DNA of 64,000 nt from Lentisalinibacter sediminis (lineage in GTDB: Bacteria > Pseudomonadota > Gammaproteobacteria > Steroidobacterales > Woeseiaceae), in assembly GCF_040706615.1 (NCBI RefSeq), contig NZ_JAPDRF010000009.1:62001-126000 (forward strand), written 5' to 3'. The notes beneath the pieces are model-generated. The model did no database searches, had not been told where the DNA came from, and worked only from the letters and a program-made list of their open reading frames with translations. The stretch's first letter is position 1, and every line of letters starts with the position of its first letter. Positions 26,501-35,757 of the stretch are shown one piece after another. A program made the position numbers and the translations under genes.

Positions 26501-28174
26501 ATGACGGGACAGTTGAGGGTATACGCATCGGGGTCGAGGGCCGCGCTCCTCCTGGCGGCCTCGCTGGCACTCACGGCCTGCGGTGGCGGCGGCTCCTCCG
26601 GGGGCGGCTCCGAACCGCCCCCGCCTCCGCCGCCCCCGCCGCCGACGCTCAGCAAGACCGAGGCGTTCCGCTTCCTGAACCAGGCGACCTTCGGCGCCAC
26701 CGAGGCCGGGGCCGACGCGGTGGTCGACAGTGGCATCGAGGCCTGGATCGACACCCAGATGAATACGCCGGCCTCGCTGCAGCTGCCCTATCTGCGCTCG
26801 CTGCCGCGGCCGGATTTCCCGGGCCAGCTGCAGCCCGACCGGGTGGACGTGTGGTTCCGCAACGCGGTGGACGGCGAGGATCAGCTCCGCCAGCGAGTGG
26901 CCTTTGCGCTGTCCCAGATCATGGTCGTCTCCCAGCTCGGCGCTCTCGAGGGCGCCCCCTGGGCGCTGGCGGACTATTACGACACCCTGGCCGAACACGC
27001 CTTCGGCAATTTCCGCGACCTGATGGAAGCGGTCACGCTGCATCCGGCCATGGGTATCTATCTCAGCATGCTCGGCAACGAGAAGCCGAACCCGGCGCTG
27101 AACATCCGTCCGGACGAGAACTATGCCCGCGAGCTCATGCAGCTGTTCACCATCGGTCTCGTGGAGCTGAACGTGGACGGCACGGTGAAGACCGACGGCG
27201 CCGGCCAGCCGATCCCCACCTACGACCAGTCCGTCATCGAGGGTTTCGCCCACGTCTACACGGGCTGGCACTTCGCCGGCGCGCCGAGCTTCGAGCAGGC
27301 GCGCATCACGCCCTTCAACCAGACGCAGCCGATGGCGCTGTACGAGGCGTTCCACGACACCGGGGCGAAGCAGTTGCTCGGCGGCGTCGAGCTGCCGGCC
27401 GGCCAGTCCGGCGGGGACGATCTGCGTGCGGCGCTGGACAACGTCTTCGAGCACCCGAACGTGGGGCCGTTCATCGCGACGCGGCTGATCGAGCGCCTGA
27501 CCACCAGCAATCCGTCGCCGGCCTACGTGCGCCGGGTGGCCGAGACCTTCAACGACAACGGCGCCGGGGTGCGCGGCGACCTCGCGGCGGTGGTGCGGGC
27601 GATCCTGCTCGACCCCGAGGCGCGGCCGGACGACGCGCTGGACACCGACGGCAAGCTGAAGGAACCGCTGCTCCGCCTGACCCAGCTCTGGCGCGCGTAC
27701 GACGCTCGCAGCGAGGCCGGGGCCTTCCCGTTCGGTTTCGCCTACATCCTGCTGGGCCAGGGGCCGCTGCAGTCACCGTCCGTGTTCAACTTCTACAGCC
27801 CGTTCTATGCGCCGCCCGGCGAGATCCGCGACCGCGGACTGGTGGCACCCGAGCTGCAGATCGCCACGGAGTACCAGAACACGTTGATCACGAACCTGAT
27901 GCTGGCGCAGGCATTCGTGAATCATTCAGAGAACCCTGACCTGGGTCCGGACGATGTATTCATCGACATCGGCGAGGAGGTGGCGCTGGCCGGCGATGCG
28001 GAGGCGCTCGTGGCCCGGGTGGCGGACAAGCTGCTGGCGGGCGAAATCTCTCCGCTGCTCGCGGACGAGGCGGTCGGGATGGTGGAACGCATCCCGGCCG
28101 CCGACCCGATAGCCCGGGCGGCCGAGGCGATCTACCTGGTCGCCTCGTCGCCGGAATACGCGTACCAGCGCTGA
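26501..28174 (+). CDS. DUF1800-family lipoprotein
   Basis: A 557-residue protein with a lipoprotein signal peptide (AASLALTAC, then a Gly/Ser stretch and ten consecutive prolines as a spacer). The DUF1800 domain follows, with its usual motifs: FLNQATFGATEAG, RQRVAFALSQIMVVS, the DENYARELMQLFTIGL core, and CSPSVFNFY-like QSPSVFNFYSPFYAPPGE. The biochemical role of DUF1800 is unknown. It is almost always encoded next to a DUF1501 protein, as here (13 bases downstream). The ATG at 26501 was chosen as the start of the signal peptide. Confidence 0.88.
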   Translation: MTGQLRVYASGSRAALLLAASLALTACGGGGSSGGGSEPPPPPPPPPPTLSKTEAFRFLNQATFGATEAGADAVVDSGIEAWIDTQMNTPASLQLPYLRSLPRPDFPGQLQPDRVDVWFRNAVDGEDQLRQRVAFALSQIMVVSQLGALEGAPWALADYYDTLAEHAFGNFRDLMEAVTLHPAMGIYLSMLGNEKPNPALNIRPDENYARELMQLFTIGLVELNVDGTVKTDGAGQPIPTYDQSVIEGFAHVYTGWHFAGAPSFEQARITPFNQTQPMALYEAFHDTGAKQLLGGVELPAGQSGGDDLRAALDNVFEHPNVGPFIATRLIERLTTSNPSPAYVRRVAETFNDNGAGVRGDLAAVVRAILLDPEARPDDALDTDGKLKEPLLRLTQLWRAYDARSEAGAFPFGFAYILLGQGPLQSPSVFNFYSPFYAPPGEIRDRGLVAPELQIATEYQNTLITNLMLAQAFVNHSENPDLGPDDVFIDIGEEVALAGDAEALVARVADKLLAGEISPLLADEAVGMVERIPAADPIARAAEAIYLVASSPEYAYQR

Positions 28175-28187
28175 GGGGGAGGACATT

Positions 28188-29528
28188 ATGGCAGCCATCA
28201 ATCGACGCGATTTCCTGAAGCTGAGCGGCGCCGGCGCCGCGCTGGCCGCCTGCCCCGGCCTGCACGTGGCCGCCGCGCCCGGTCCGTTCGACGACTACCG
28301 GGCGCTGGTCTGCGTGTTCCTGTTCGGCGGCAACGACTCGTTCAACATGCTGGTGCCGGTGAGCGACGCCGAGTACGGCGTGTATGCGGCCTCGCGCCAG
28401 AATCTGGCCATCCCGCAGGACGATCTGCTGCCGATACAGCCACTGGCCTCCGACGGCACGGACTACGGCCTGCATCCGTCCATGCCCGAGGTGCAGAGCC
28501 TGTTCGAGAGCGGGCGGGCTGCGTTCGTGACCAACGTGGGACCGCTGATCCGGCCGGTGACGAAGGCCGGATTCCAGGCCGGCTCGGCAGAGCTGCCGCC
28601 CCAGCTGTTCTCCCACAACGACCAGCAGGACCAGTGGCACTCGCTGAAGGGCACGAACCAGACCGCGACAGGCTGGGCCGGGCGCATCGCCGATCTGATT
28701 CGCCTGCAGGTCTCCGGCCAGCAGCTCGCCACCAACGCTTCGCTCTTCGGTAACACCCTGTTCCAGTCGGCCAGCGAGACCGTGGCCTACGTAATGGGGC
28801 CCCAGGGCCCCGTGCCCTTCGAGGGTTTCGGCGACAGCGGCATCTTCCTGGAGCAGCGCCGGGCGTTCGAGCGCATCATCGGCGGCGACTACGGCTCCAT
28901 CTACGAGCGCGGGTTCGCCGAGGTGCAGCGGCGCGCGGTCGATGCCGCGGACCGGGTCAGCGGCGCCATAGCGTCCGCGCCGGAGCTCGCAACGGCGTTT
29001 CCGGCCTCCCAGCTGGGCGAGCAGCTGCGCACCGTCGCGCGGCTGATCGCCGTCCGCGACGAACTGGCCATGGAACGCCAGATCTTCTTCGTGGCAGCCG
29101 GGGGCTTCGATACCCACGACGATCAGGCGGAGCTGCAGCCGGGCCTGCTGGCCGGTGTCAGTCAGGCGATCTCCGCCTTCCACGCGGCCACGGTGGAGCT
29201 CGGCGTCGGCAACAGCGTCACCACGTTCACCCAATCGGACTTCGGCCGCACGCTGACCTCCAACGGTGACGGCACGGATCACGGCTGGGGCGGCATCCAG
29301 CTGGTGGTCGGCGATGCCGTGAGGGGTCGGGAGCTGTACGGAACGTATCCGCTGCTGGCGATCGACGGGCCCGAGGACGTCGGTGGCGGGCGCATGATCC
29401 CGTCGGTCTCGGCGGATCAGTATGCCGCGACGCTCGCCCGCTGGTTCGGCATACCGGAGGCCGATCTCGCGCAGGTGGCGCCCCACATCGACAATTTCGT
29501 CCAGCGCGACCTCGGCTTCCTGCTCTGA
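28188..29528 (+). CDS. DUF1501-family Tat-exported protein
   Basis: A 446-residue protein with a twin-arginine signal (NRRDFLKLSGAGAALAAC; the cysteine may also be a lipobox). The DUF1501 fold is related to sulfatases/alkaline phosphatases: LVCVFLFGGNDSFNMLVP, FFVAAGGFDTHDDQ, and TFTQSDFGRTLTSNGDGTDHGWGG near the C-terminus. Substrate and reaction are unknown. It is paired with the DUF1800 gene, suggesting a two-component export-side enzyme. Strong ribosome-binding site (GGGGGAGGA). Confidence 0.9.
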   Translation: MAAINRRDFLKLSGAGAALAACPGLHVAAAPGPFDDYRALVCVFLFGGNDSFNMLVPVSDAEYGVYAASRQNLAIPQDDLLPIQPLASDGTDYGLHPSMPEVQSLFESGRAAFVTNVGPLIRPVTKAGFQAGSAELPPQLFSHNDQQDQWHSLKGTNQTATGWAGRIADLIRLQVSGQQLATNASLFGNTLFQSASETVAYVMGPQGPVPFEGFGDSGIFLEQRRAFERIIGGDYGSIYERGFAEVQRRAVDAADRVSGAIASAPELATAFPASQLGEQLRTVARLIAVRDELAMERQIFFVAAGGFDTHDDQAELQPGLLAGVSQAISAFHAATVELGVGNSVTTFTQSDFGRTLTSNGDGTDHGWGGIQLVVGDAVRGRELYGTYPLLAIDGPEDVGGGRMIPSVSADQYAATLARWFGIPEADLAQVAPHIDNFVQRDLGFLL

Positions 29529-29636
29529 GGTGTCGTAGGCCGCGTCGAGGTTCTGTCTACCCTGCCGCTCATCTGTTATTCACGGGGTCGCGAACACAGT
29601 CGCGAGTCTTTCGACAACCCCAGAGGAGAGAGCGAC

Positions 29637-30179
29637 ATGACAAGGACGACCCTGACAAGGACGACGAGCCCTTCCAACATCCGCACGGTGCTGGCGATGG
29701 GACTGCTGCTGCTGGCGGCGACCACCACCGCGGTCGCGGGCCATCACAAGAACATGGAGAAGAAGGCCGATAAGGATATCGTGGACACCGCAGTGGCCGC
29801 GGGCGATTTCACCACACTGGCGGCCGCACTGGACGCGGCAGGCCTGGTGGGCACGCTGAAAGGCGACGGTCCCTTCACGGTCTTCGCGCCGACGGATGCC
29901 GCGTTCGCCGCGCTGCCGGAGGGCACGGTGGAGAGCCTTTTGAAGCCCGAGAACAAGGAGCAGCTGGTCTCCATCCTCACCTACCACGTGGTGCCCGGCA
30001 AGGTGACCTCCGTCGACGTCGTCAAGCTGGACAGCGCCACCACCGTGAACGGCCAGTCGGTCGCGATCGAGGCGAGCGGCGGCAAGGTGACGGTTGACGG
30101 TGCCACGATTACTGCCGTGGATATCGCGGCCAGTAATGGTGTGATCCACGTGATCGATCAGGTCATCCTGCCCGAGTGA
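29637..30179 (+). CDS. Secreted fasciclin (FAS1)-domain protein
   Basis: A 180-residue protein with a signal peptide ending near ALAMGLLLLAATTTAVAG and one FAS1 domain (residues ~48-178). The two FAS1 signature boxes are present: PFTVFAPTDAAFAALP and LTYHVVPGKVTS...GVIHVIDQVILP. FAS1 domains mediate adhesion. AGAGGAGAG lies just upstream. A short inverted repeat (TCGCGA at 29588 and 29600) sits in the leader, and a strong terminator follows. Confidence 0.92.
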   Translation: MTRTTLTRTTSPSNIRTVLAMGLLLLAATTTAVAGHHKNMEKKADKDIVDTAVAAGDFTTLAAALDAAGLVGTLKGDGPFTVFAPTDAAFAALPEGTVESLLKPENKEQLVSILTYHVVPGKVTSVDVVKLDSATTVNGQSVAIEASGGKVTVDGATITAVDIAASNGVIHVIDQVILPE

Positions 30180-30239
30180 GACGGATGAGCTGAACCGGAT
30201 CGGTGCCATGGACGGCGCCGGTCTGTAACCGGCTCGAGG

Positions 30240-30276
30240 GCCGGCACGGCCCCGACGCGCCGTGCCGGCTTTTTTT
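30240..30276 (+). terminator. Intrinsic terminator after the fasciclin gene
   Basis: Arms GCCGGCACGG (30240-30249) and CCGTGCCGGC (30260-30269), a 10-base loop, then seven T (30270-30276). Perfect 10-base stem. Confidence 0.93.
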
Positions 30277-30374
30277 GCGGTGACTTTTGCCTGGCCATGG
30301 CCGCCGCAGATGCTGCGGCGACGCAAACTTGTTAGCCTTCCGTTCCGTATCCACAGCCAGAAAGGATGAGCGAC

Positions 30375-30776
30375 ATGGCCGAGGGCCCCGACGAGAAAGA
30401 GATGGAGATGTCCGTCGACGACCTGTATCGGGAGGATGTCTTCACCGATCAGCGGGTGGGGACGATCCGGCGGATGACCCCGGTCACCGCGGAGGGCGCG
30501 GAGGACGGCTCCCGGGCCGTGCAGTACGTGGGGCAGACCCAGCTGCTGACGCCGGCGGGCGCGCTGCCCCTCTCGTTCGAGATCGAGGCGAGCTCCCTGG
30601 GGGAGGCCGCGCGGAAGTTCGGCGCCGGCGCCGCGGAGGCGGCCGAGGATACGATCAAGCGGCTGGAGGAGATGCGCCGGGATGCGGCCTCTTCCATCGT
30701 GGTGCCGGGTTCGGAAGGCGCCGGCGGTATGCCGGATCCCCGTCTGCAGGGCGGCGGCGGAAAGTTCAAACTGTAA
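30375..30776 (+). CDS. Hypothetical cytosolic protein
   Basis: A 133-residue acidic protein with no signal peptide and no recognised family. The N-terminus is very acidic and Met-rich (AEGPDEKEMEMSVDDLYRED). The middle has a small beta-rich part (RRMTPVTAEG...VQYVGQTQLLTPAGALPLSFEI) and then a long helix (LGEAARKFGAGAAEAAEDTIKRLEEM). The start at 30375 has AAAGG with 9-base spacing; the ATG at 30366 abuts that site. It stands alone between a terminator and the convergent symporter gene. Confidence 0.65.
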   Translation: MAEGPDEKEMEMSVDDLYREDVFTDQRVGTIRRMTPVTAEGAEDGSRAVQYVGQTQLLTPAGALPLSFEIEASSLGEAARKFGAGAAEAAEDTIKRLEEMRRDAASSIVVPGSEGAGGMPDPRLQGGGGKFKL

Positions 30777-30827
30777 GGAAAAAGGTGTCCGGCACCCGAT
30801 TCTTGCGTTTCTGAACTTGTTGCCGGG

Positions 30828-32261
30828 TCAGGCTTCCTGGCTTGCCTTGGCGTCCGCCGTATCGCCGGTAGGGGAGAGCATCGGCCGCGTGGCGTGGTAG
30901 GTGAGCCAGCCGGCGAGCATGCCGGGCATGCCCTCGTAGACGTCGTTGTGCCAGCCGAGCCAGCGCCAGCCGATGGCCACCGCGACTCCCACTCCGATCA
31001 TCAGTAACGCCTGGCTCTCGGCCACCCGCAGGCCGCGGGAGTAGACGTAGAGCAGCGGCCCGAAGGCACTGGCTAGCGCCGACCAGGAGAAGATCACCAG
31101 CGCGAACACACTCTGGGTCCCGTTCAGGGCGATGACGAGGGCCAGCACCACGATCAACAGCGTGCCGGCCTTCAGCTCCAGCGGTTTCTCGATCTTCTGC
31201 GGCAGCAGATCGTGGGTGAGGGCCGAGGAGCAGCTGAGCACCAGCGAGTCGGCGGTGGAGATGGTGGCCGCGAACAGACCGGCGATCACGACGCCGGCGA
31301 AGATACCCGGCAGCAGTTCCATCGCCATGGTGGGCAGCGCGAGCTCGGGGTCCATGCTGCCGAGGTCGGGCAGCAGCAGGCGGGAGAGCAGGCCGACGCC
31401 GGCGGCGAAGGTGTAGAACACGGTGAAGAAGCCGTAGTAATACATGCGCGTGCGGCGCAGCTTGCCGGCGTTCTCCAGTGCCATGAACCGGACCATGATG
31501 TGGGGCTGGCCGATGACGCTCATGCCCGCGAACATCCAGCCGATGACGAACAGCGCCGGTCCGCTCGGTGCCGGCAGCTTCAGTTCGTCGGGGAAGGGTG
31601 CGAGGAAACCGGGGACGGTGGAGAGTTCCTCCACGGCGGCGCCCACGCCGCCGACACTCACCAGTGCCACCACGAGCATGATGGCCATGGCGAACAGCAT
31701 GACCACGGACTGGGCCACGTCGGTCCAGATCGAAGCCCGGATACCGCCGGCCAGGCAGTACAGGGCCACCATGGTCGCCACCAGGATGGCGCCGCTGCTC
31801 GGCGTCCAGCCGAACATCGCCTGCAGCGCCTTGCCGCCGGCCGTGAGCTGGGCGGCCGCGTAGGCACCGAGGAAGGCAAGGGTCAGCAGCGCCACCACGA
31901 TGCGCAGGATGCGGAAGTCCGTGTCGTGCCAGCGGGCCAGCACGCCGGCGAAGGTCACCTCGTTGTGCTTCTCGGTGGATTCCCGCAGACGGCGATGGAT
32001 GACCAGCGACATCAGGAAGTCGCCGACGATCCAGCCGACCATTACCCACAGCGACGCGACGCCGGCCGCATAGGTGTAGCCCATGAGGCCGATGAACATG
32101 AAGCCCGAGTTGTTGGTGGCGATCGCGGACAGGCCCGCGAAGGCTGGCGAGACGTCACGGCTGGCCAGGTAGTAGTCGTCCTTGGTGCCGCGGCTGCGCA
32201 TCACCGAGGCGAGCCCGATGAGCACGAAGATCGCCATGGCTGCGATGAAGCTGGTCAGCAT
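30828..32261 (-). CDS. Sodium:solute symporter (SSS family, PutP-like)
   Basis: A 477-residue symporter with about 13 membrane helices. Typical SSS sequences are the YYLASRDVSPAFAGLSAIATNNSGFMFIG opening, LAGGIRASIWTDVAQSVVML, GLFAATISTADSLVLSCSSAL (the sodium-site region) and SWSALASAFGPLLY. Substrates of PutP-like members are proline, betaine or related compounds. It lies 49 bases downstream of the ectoine aspartokinase, so it probably imports an osmolyte and is induced with the ectoine genes (inference). Confidence 0.87.
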   Translation of the reverse strand: MLTSFIAAMAIFVLIGLASVMRSRGTKDDYYLASRDVSPAFAGLSAIATNNSGFMFIGLMGYTYAAGVASLWVMVGWIVGDFLMSLVIHRRLRESTEKHNEVTFAGVLARWHDTDFRILRIVVALLTLAFLGAYAAAQLTAGGKALQAMFGWTPSSGAILVATMVALYCLAGGIRASIWTDVAQSVVMLFAMAIMLVVALVSVGGVGAAVEELSTVPGFLAPFPDELKLPAPSGPALFVIGWMFAGMSVIGQPHIMVRFMALENAGKLRRTRMYYYGFFTVFYTFAAGVGLLSRLLLPDLGSMDPELALPTMAMELLPGIFAGVVIAGLFAATISTADSLVLSCSSALTHDLLPQKIEKPLELKAGTLLIVVLALVIALNGTQSVFALVIFSWSALASAFGPLLYVYSRGLRVAESQALLMIGVGVAVAIGWRWLGWHNDVYEGMPGMLAGWLTYHATRPMLSPTGDTADAKASQEA

Positions 32262-32310
32262 CTGCTGTTGCTGCGATCGGGCTCGTTACCGTCCGGAGGC
32301 GGACCGCGGC

Positions 32311-33744
32311 TCAGGCCGCGTTACGGTCGCCCACGGTGTCCCGATTCTCGACCAGCCGCTCGTGCAGCACCCTGATGGCCGCGTCGTAGTCGCCCTCGTC
32401 CACGATGATCTGGATGTCCACCTGGCGCATGCCCTGGTGCAGCGCGATCACGTCGACGCCGCCCTCGTGCAGGCAGCCGACCGTGTCCGCAAGCAGGCCG
32501 GGCCGGTTCAGATCACTGCCGATCACGGAGACGAGGCCCACGCGGCGCAGATCGATATCGGCATGCGGAAACAGCCGCTCCAGCTCCGCGATGGCGTGCT
32601 TGGCACGGCTCAGCGTCCCGGTGACGAAGTGGGTCACGGTGTTCGCGTTCATGTCCTTCGTCACGATGCGCAGCCGGGTGTCCTCCAGAGCCTGGATGAT
32701 GCGGCGGTCCGTGCCCTTTAGTCCGACGATGTCCTGGTCGAACAGCTTGATCGCCAGCACGGCACGGCAGCCGGTTACGATCTCGACGCAGGGCTCGTCG
32801 CTAACGTAGTCCTGCCGGATCACCGTACCCGGGTCTTCAGGGTCGAAAGTATTGCGGATGCGCAGCGGGATCTCGGCCTGGCGCAGCACTTTCGCCGCCC
32901 GGGGATGGACGGCCTCCATACCCATGTTTGAGAGCTGGTCGGCGACGTCGTAATTGGTGTTGCCGATCTTCTCTACCTTGTCCTCGCCCACGATCAGGGG
33001 GTCGGCGCTGCTGAGGTGATACTCCTTGTGGATGATCGCCTCGCTGGCGCCGGTGCGGGCGGCGACGTGGCTGAAGGTCACCTCCGTGTAGCCCCGGCCG
33101 TACTCGCGGAACAGGCCGCTGTGGCACTGGGTGTAGCCTGTGACGATCGGCAGCTCGGCTTCGAAGTCGATGCCTTTCAGGCCGATGTCGATGCGCTCCT
33201 CGAGCGTGCGCGGCTTGTCGTCGCGCCAGCCGGTGAGGTCGACGAAGCGGGCCTCCACGCCGTGCATGCGCAGCAGGAGGGTCGTGTTGAAGGCGCTATG
33301 GGCCTCGCCCAGGGCCGAGAGCATCTCGCGCACGGTCATCATGTGCTCGCCGAGATGGAAGTGGCCGTAGGAGCAAAGCCGCTGCAGGTCGATGAGACAG
33401 CTGCGCACGCCCTCGATGCGCTCGAGCACGAACTGGTTGGCCGGCTCGCGCACGCCCGGATCGGTGAAGATCTCCTCGTTCTTCTCGATCATCTTCCGGC
33501 AGACCTTCGTCAGGGCATCGCCCCAGGCCCAGTCGGACTCGCTGTGGCTGTACAGCGTGTAGACCCCGGGATCCTTGGTCTTCTTATCCTCCAGCAACTC
33601 GTTGGTCATGCCCGCGTAGGCGGAGACCACGAAGATGCGGTTGTAGGGGTCGCCCTTCCCGCTCCTCGGCAGGAATACGTTGTTCAGCGCCGCTTCGCTG
33701 TCGGCGATCGAGGTGCCGCCTATCTTTTCTACGGTGTGACTCAT
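32311..33744 (-). CDS. ask: Ectoine-specific aspartate kinase
   Basis: A 477-residue aspartokinase of the Ask_Ect subgroup, which supplies aspartyl phosphate for ectoine synthesis without lysine/threonine feedback. The N-terminal kinase signature is VEKIGGTSIAD, in place of the usual KFGGTS. FVVSAYAGMTNELLEDKK, GYTQCHSGLFREYGRGYTEVTFSHVAA and two ACT domains near the C-terminus (LVSVIGSDLNRPGLLADTVG, VDIQIIVDEGDYDAAIRVLH) follow. The ATG at 33744 is 23 bases after the ectB stop. In most organisms ectC would lie in this gap. Confidence 0.92.
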   Translation of the reverse strand: MSHTVEKIGGTSIADSEAALNNVFLPRSGKGDPYNRIFVVSAYAGMTNELLEDKKTKDPGVYTLYSHSESDWAWGDALTKVCRKMIEKNEEIFTDPGVREPANQFVLERIEGVRSCLIDLQRLCSYGHFHLGEHMMTVREMLSALGEAHSAFNTTLLLRMHGVEARFVDLTGWRDDKPRTLEERIDIGLKGIDFEAELPIVTGYTQCHSGLFREYGRGYTEVTFSHVAARTGASEAIIHKEYHLSSADPLIVGEDKVEKIGNTNYDVADQLSNMGMEAVHPRAAKVLRQAEIPLRIRNTFDPEDPGTVIRQDYVSDEPCVEIVTGCRAVLAIKLFDQDIVGLKGTDRRIIQALEDTRLRIVTKDMNANTVTHFVTGTLSRAKHAIAELERLFPHADIDLRRVGLVSVIGSDLNRPGLLADTVGCLHEGGVDVIALHQGMRQVDIQIIVDEGDYDAAIRVLHERLVENRDTVGDRNAA

Positions 33745-33767
33745 CCTCGCTGTGCTCCTGGCGCCGT

Positions 33768-35072
33768 TCAGGCGCTGTCGCTGGCGGCGACGGCGAAGCT
33801 CTCCGCGAGCGCCGTCAGCCCCCGCTCGAGTTCGTCGTCGCTGATCGTGAGCGGCGGCAGGCACTTGACCACCTCGTCGAAGGAGCCGCTCGTCTCGATC
33901 ACGAGACCGCGCTCCAGCGCGGCGCGGCATACCCTGCCGGCCGTCTCGCCGTCCGGGCATGCGATGCCGCTCATGAGACCGCGGCCCTTGACGGTGAGTC
34001 CGAGGGGCGACGCGGCGGCGATCTCCTCCAGCCGTGAGCGGAGGATGCCGGCCTTGCGCCTGACGTCCTGTTCGAAGCGCGGCGTCGACCAGAAGTGTTC
34101 CAGTGCGGCGGCCGCGGTCACGAACGCGTGGTTGTTACCGCGGAACGTGCCGATATGCTCGCCGGGCTCCCACTCGTCCAGGTCCGACTCGATGAGCAGA
34201 ACCGCGAACGGCAGGCCCATCGCGCTCAGTGACTTCGACAGCGTCACCATGTGCGGCCGGATGCCGGACGGCTCGAAGCTGAAGAAGTTGCCGGTGCGGC
34301 CGCAGCCGGCCTGGATATCGTCCAGCACGAGCAGGATGTCGCGGGCGCGGCAGATCGCCTCGAGGCGCTTCAGCCAGGCCTCGCTGGCGACGTTCAGGCC
34401 GCCTTCGCCCTGCACCGCTTCCACGATGACGGCGGCAGGATGACCCACGCCGCTGCTCGGGTCGTCCAGCGTCTTCTCGAAGTAGTCGAGCGTGTCCACG
34501 CCCTCGCCCAGGTAACCGTCGAAGGGCATGCGCACGACGCCGCTCATCGACACGCCCGCGGCGTCCCGGTGATGGCGATTGCCGGTGAGAGACAGCGCGC
34601 CGAGCGTGACGCCGTGGAAGCCGTTCGTGAAGGCGACGATGGTCTCGCGGCCGGTAACCTTGCGTGCCAGCTTCATGGCGGCCTCGACGGCGTTTGCGCC
34701 GGTCGGGCCGGTGAACTGGGCCACGTAGTCCAGGTGGCGCGGCTTCAGGATGCGCTCGTGGAAGGTCTCCAGGAAGCGCTTCTTCGCCGCCGTGTGCATG
34801 TCCAGGCTGTGGGCGATGCCGTCGCCGCCGATGTACTCCATCAGCGCCTCTTTCAGCACCGGGTTGTTATGGCCGTAGTTCAGGCTGCCGGCGCCGGCCA
34901 GGAAGTCCAGGTATACGTTGCCGTCGGCATCGACGAGTTCGGTGCCGATGGCCTTTTCGAACAGGACCGGGATCGAGCGGCAGTAGGAGCGCACGTCCGA
35001 CTCGAGGCGCGCGAATACGCCGCCCGTGTGTGCGTTACTGGAAAGGTCGATCTTCTCAACGGTGGTTTTCAT
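33768..35072 (-). CDS. ectB: Diaminobutyrate-2-oxoglutarate transaminase
   Basis: A 434-residue class III aminotransferase that makes L-2,4-diaminobutyrate from aspartate semialdehyde, the first dedicated step of ectoine synthesis. PLP features: TGPTGANAVEAAMKLARK (phosphate binding), GFHGVTLGAL, the LDDIQAGCGRTGNFFSFE segment with the cofactor-binding Asp, and the Schiff-base Lys280 (VTLSKSLSA). The length matches EctB. It follows ectA by 18 bases in the same operon. Confidence 0.95.
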   Translation of the reverse strand: MKTTVEKIDLSSNAHTGGVFARLESDVRSYCRSIPVLFEKAIGTELVDADGNVYLDFLAGAGSLNYGHNNPVLKEALMEYIGGDGIAHSLDMHTAAKKRFLETFHERILKPRHLDYVAQFTGPTGANAVEAAMKLARKVTGRETIVAFTNGFHGVTLGALSLTGNRHHRDAAGVSMSGVVRMPFDGYLGEGVDTLDYFEKTLDDPSSGVGHPAAVIVEAVQGEGGLNVASEAWLKRLEAICRARDILLVLDDIQAGCGRTGNFFSFEPSGIRPHMVTLSKSLSAMGLPFAVLLIESDLDEWEPGEHIGTFRGNNHAFVTAAAALEHFWSTPRFEQDVRRKAGILRSRLEEIAAASPLGLTVKGRGLMSGIACPDGETAGRVCRAALERGLVIETSGSFDEVVKCLPPLTISDDELERGLTALAESFAVAASDSA

Positions 35073-35090
35073 GACGTTTCTCGATTGCTC

Positions 35091-35612
35091 TCAGTTTCTC
35101 TCAATTTCAAAAGGGCCGATGATCAGTTCGTGCTCGCTCTTGTGCTCGCCGCCGAAGTGCTCGTCCTGATCGAACAGCACCTGCTCTTCGGTGGGTGCGC
35201 CGAGCTTGCGGGCGAGGCCGTGGAACATGGCCCAGGAGGCTTCGTTCCGGGCCGTGATGGTCGTGCGGATGTAGTGCAGGTGCTCGTTGCCCGGCCGCTG
35301 CAGGATGTCCAGTATCAGCCGCTTGGCCAGGCCGTGGCCGCGGGCCCGCTCGTCGACGGCCACCTGCCAGACGAACAGCGCGTCCGGGTGCGGCGGCGGG
35401 CTGTAGCCGGAGACGAAGCCCACGGCATCGCCTTCCGCCTCGGCCAGCGCGCTGGTCGCGCCGAAGTGGGTGCACTGCAGCAGGTTGCAGTACATGGAGT
35501 TGGTGTCCAGCGGCGGGCAGCGCCCGATGAGGGCGTGGACGGCGGCGCCGTCGGTCGATACCGGCGCACGTATGGAGATAGCAGAATCTTTCTGGATTCT
35601 CTTAGCTTGCAT
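35091..35612 (-). CDS. ectA: L-2,4-diaminobutyric acid acetyltransferase
   Basis: A 173-residue GNAT acetyltransferase that acetylates diaminobutyrate to N-gamma-acetyl-diaminobutyrate (ADABA). EctA-typical motifs: the CPPLDTNSMYCNLLQCTHF opening, GFVSGYSPPPHPDALFVWQVAVDERARGHGLAKRLI (acetyl-CoA loop RGHGLA), and TTITARNEASWAMFHGLARKLGAP. It is the first gene of the ect operon, transcribed away from the MarR-type regulator. Confidence 0.95.
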   Translation of the reverse strand: MQAKRIQKDSAISIRAPVSTDGAAVHALIGRCPPLDTNSMYCNLLQCTHFGATSALAEAEGDAVGFVSGYSPPPHPDALFVWQVAVDERARGHGLAKRLILDILQRPGNEHLHYIRTTITARNEASWAMFHGLARKLGAPTEEQVLFDQDEHFGGEHKSEHELIIGPFEIERN

Positions 35613-35673
35613 GTTTTGCCTGGTCGGGGGATCTGTCGCGTGGGGCGTATGTCCGATGAGGCGGGAGCAGACC

Positions 35674-35698
35674 CGATAGGCCGATATTAATCCTATCG
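35674..35698. promoter_or_regulatory. Inverted repeat in the ectA leader, candidate EctR operator
   Basis: A perfect 7-base inverted repeat: CGATAGG (35674-35680), an AT-rich 11-base spacer, CCTATCG (35692-35698). It lies 62-86 bases upstream of the ectA start in the ectA/MarR divergent region. MarR proteins bind such dyads; binding here is inferred from position only. Confidence 0.5.
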
Positions 35699-35728
35699 CA
35701 GGTCTACTGGGTGCCCGGCGTGTTTCGG

Positions 35729-35757
35729 TTGACAGATATTTCGATATTCAATTAAAA
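35729..35757 (+). promoter_or_regulatory. Candidate sigma-70 promoter for the MarR/EctR gene
   Basis: A perfect -35 box TTGACA (35729-35734), a 17-base spacer and TTAAAA (35752-35757) as a weak -10 box, in the AT-rich divergent region. The spacer contains a GATAT-TTC-GATAT direct/dyad repeat that could be an operator for autoregulation. Confidence 0.5.

Noticed and set aside
29588..29605. Repeat TCGCGA-N6-TCGCGA before the fasciclin gene as an operator
   Set aside because: Each arm is self-palindromic, so a 6-base match over this GC-rich region may be chance; noted in the gene entry only.
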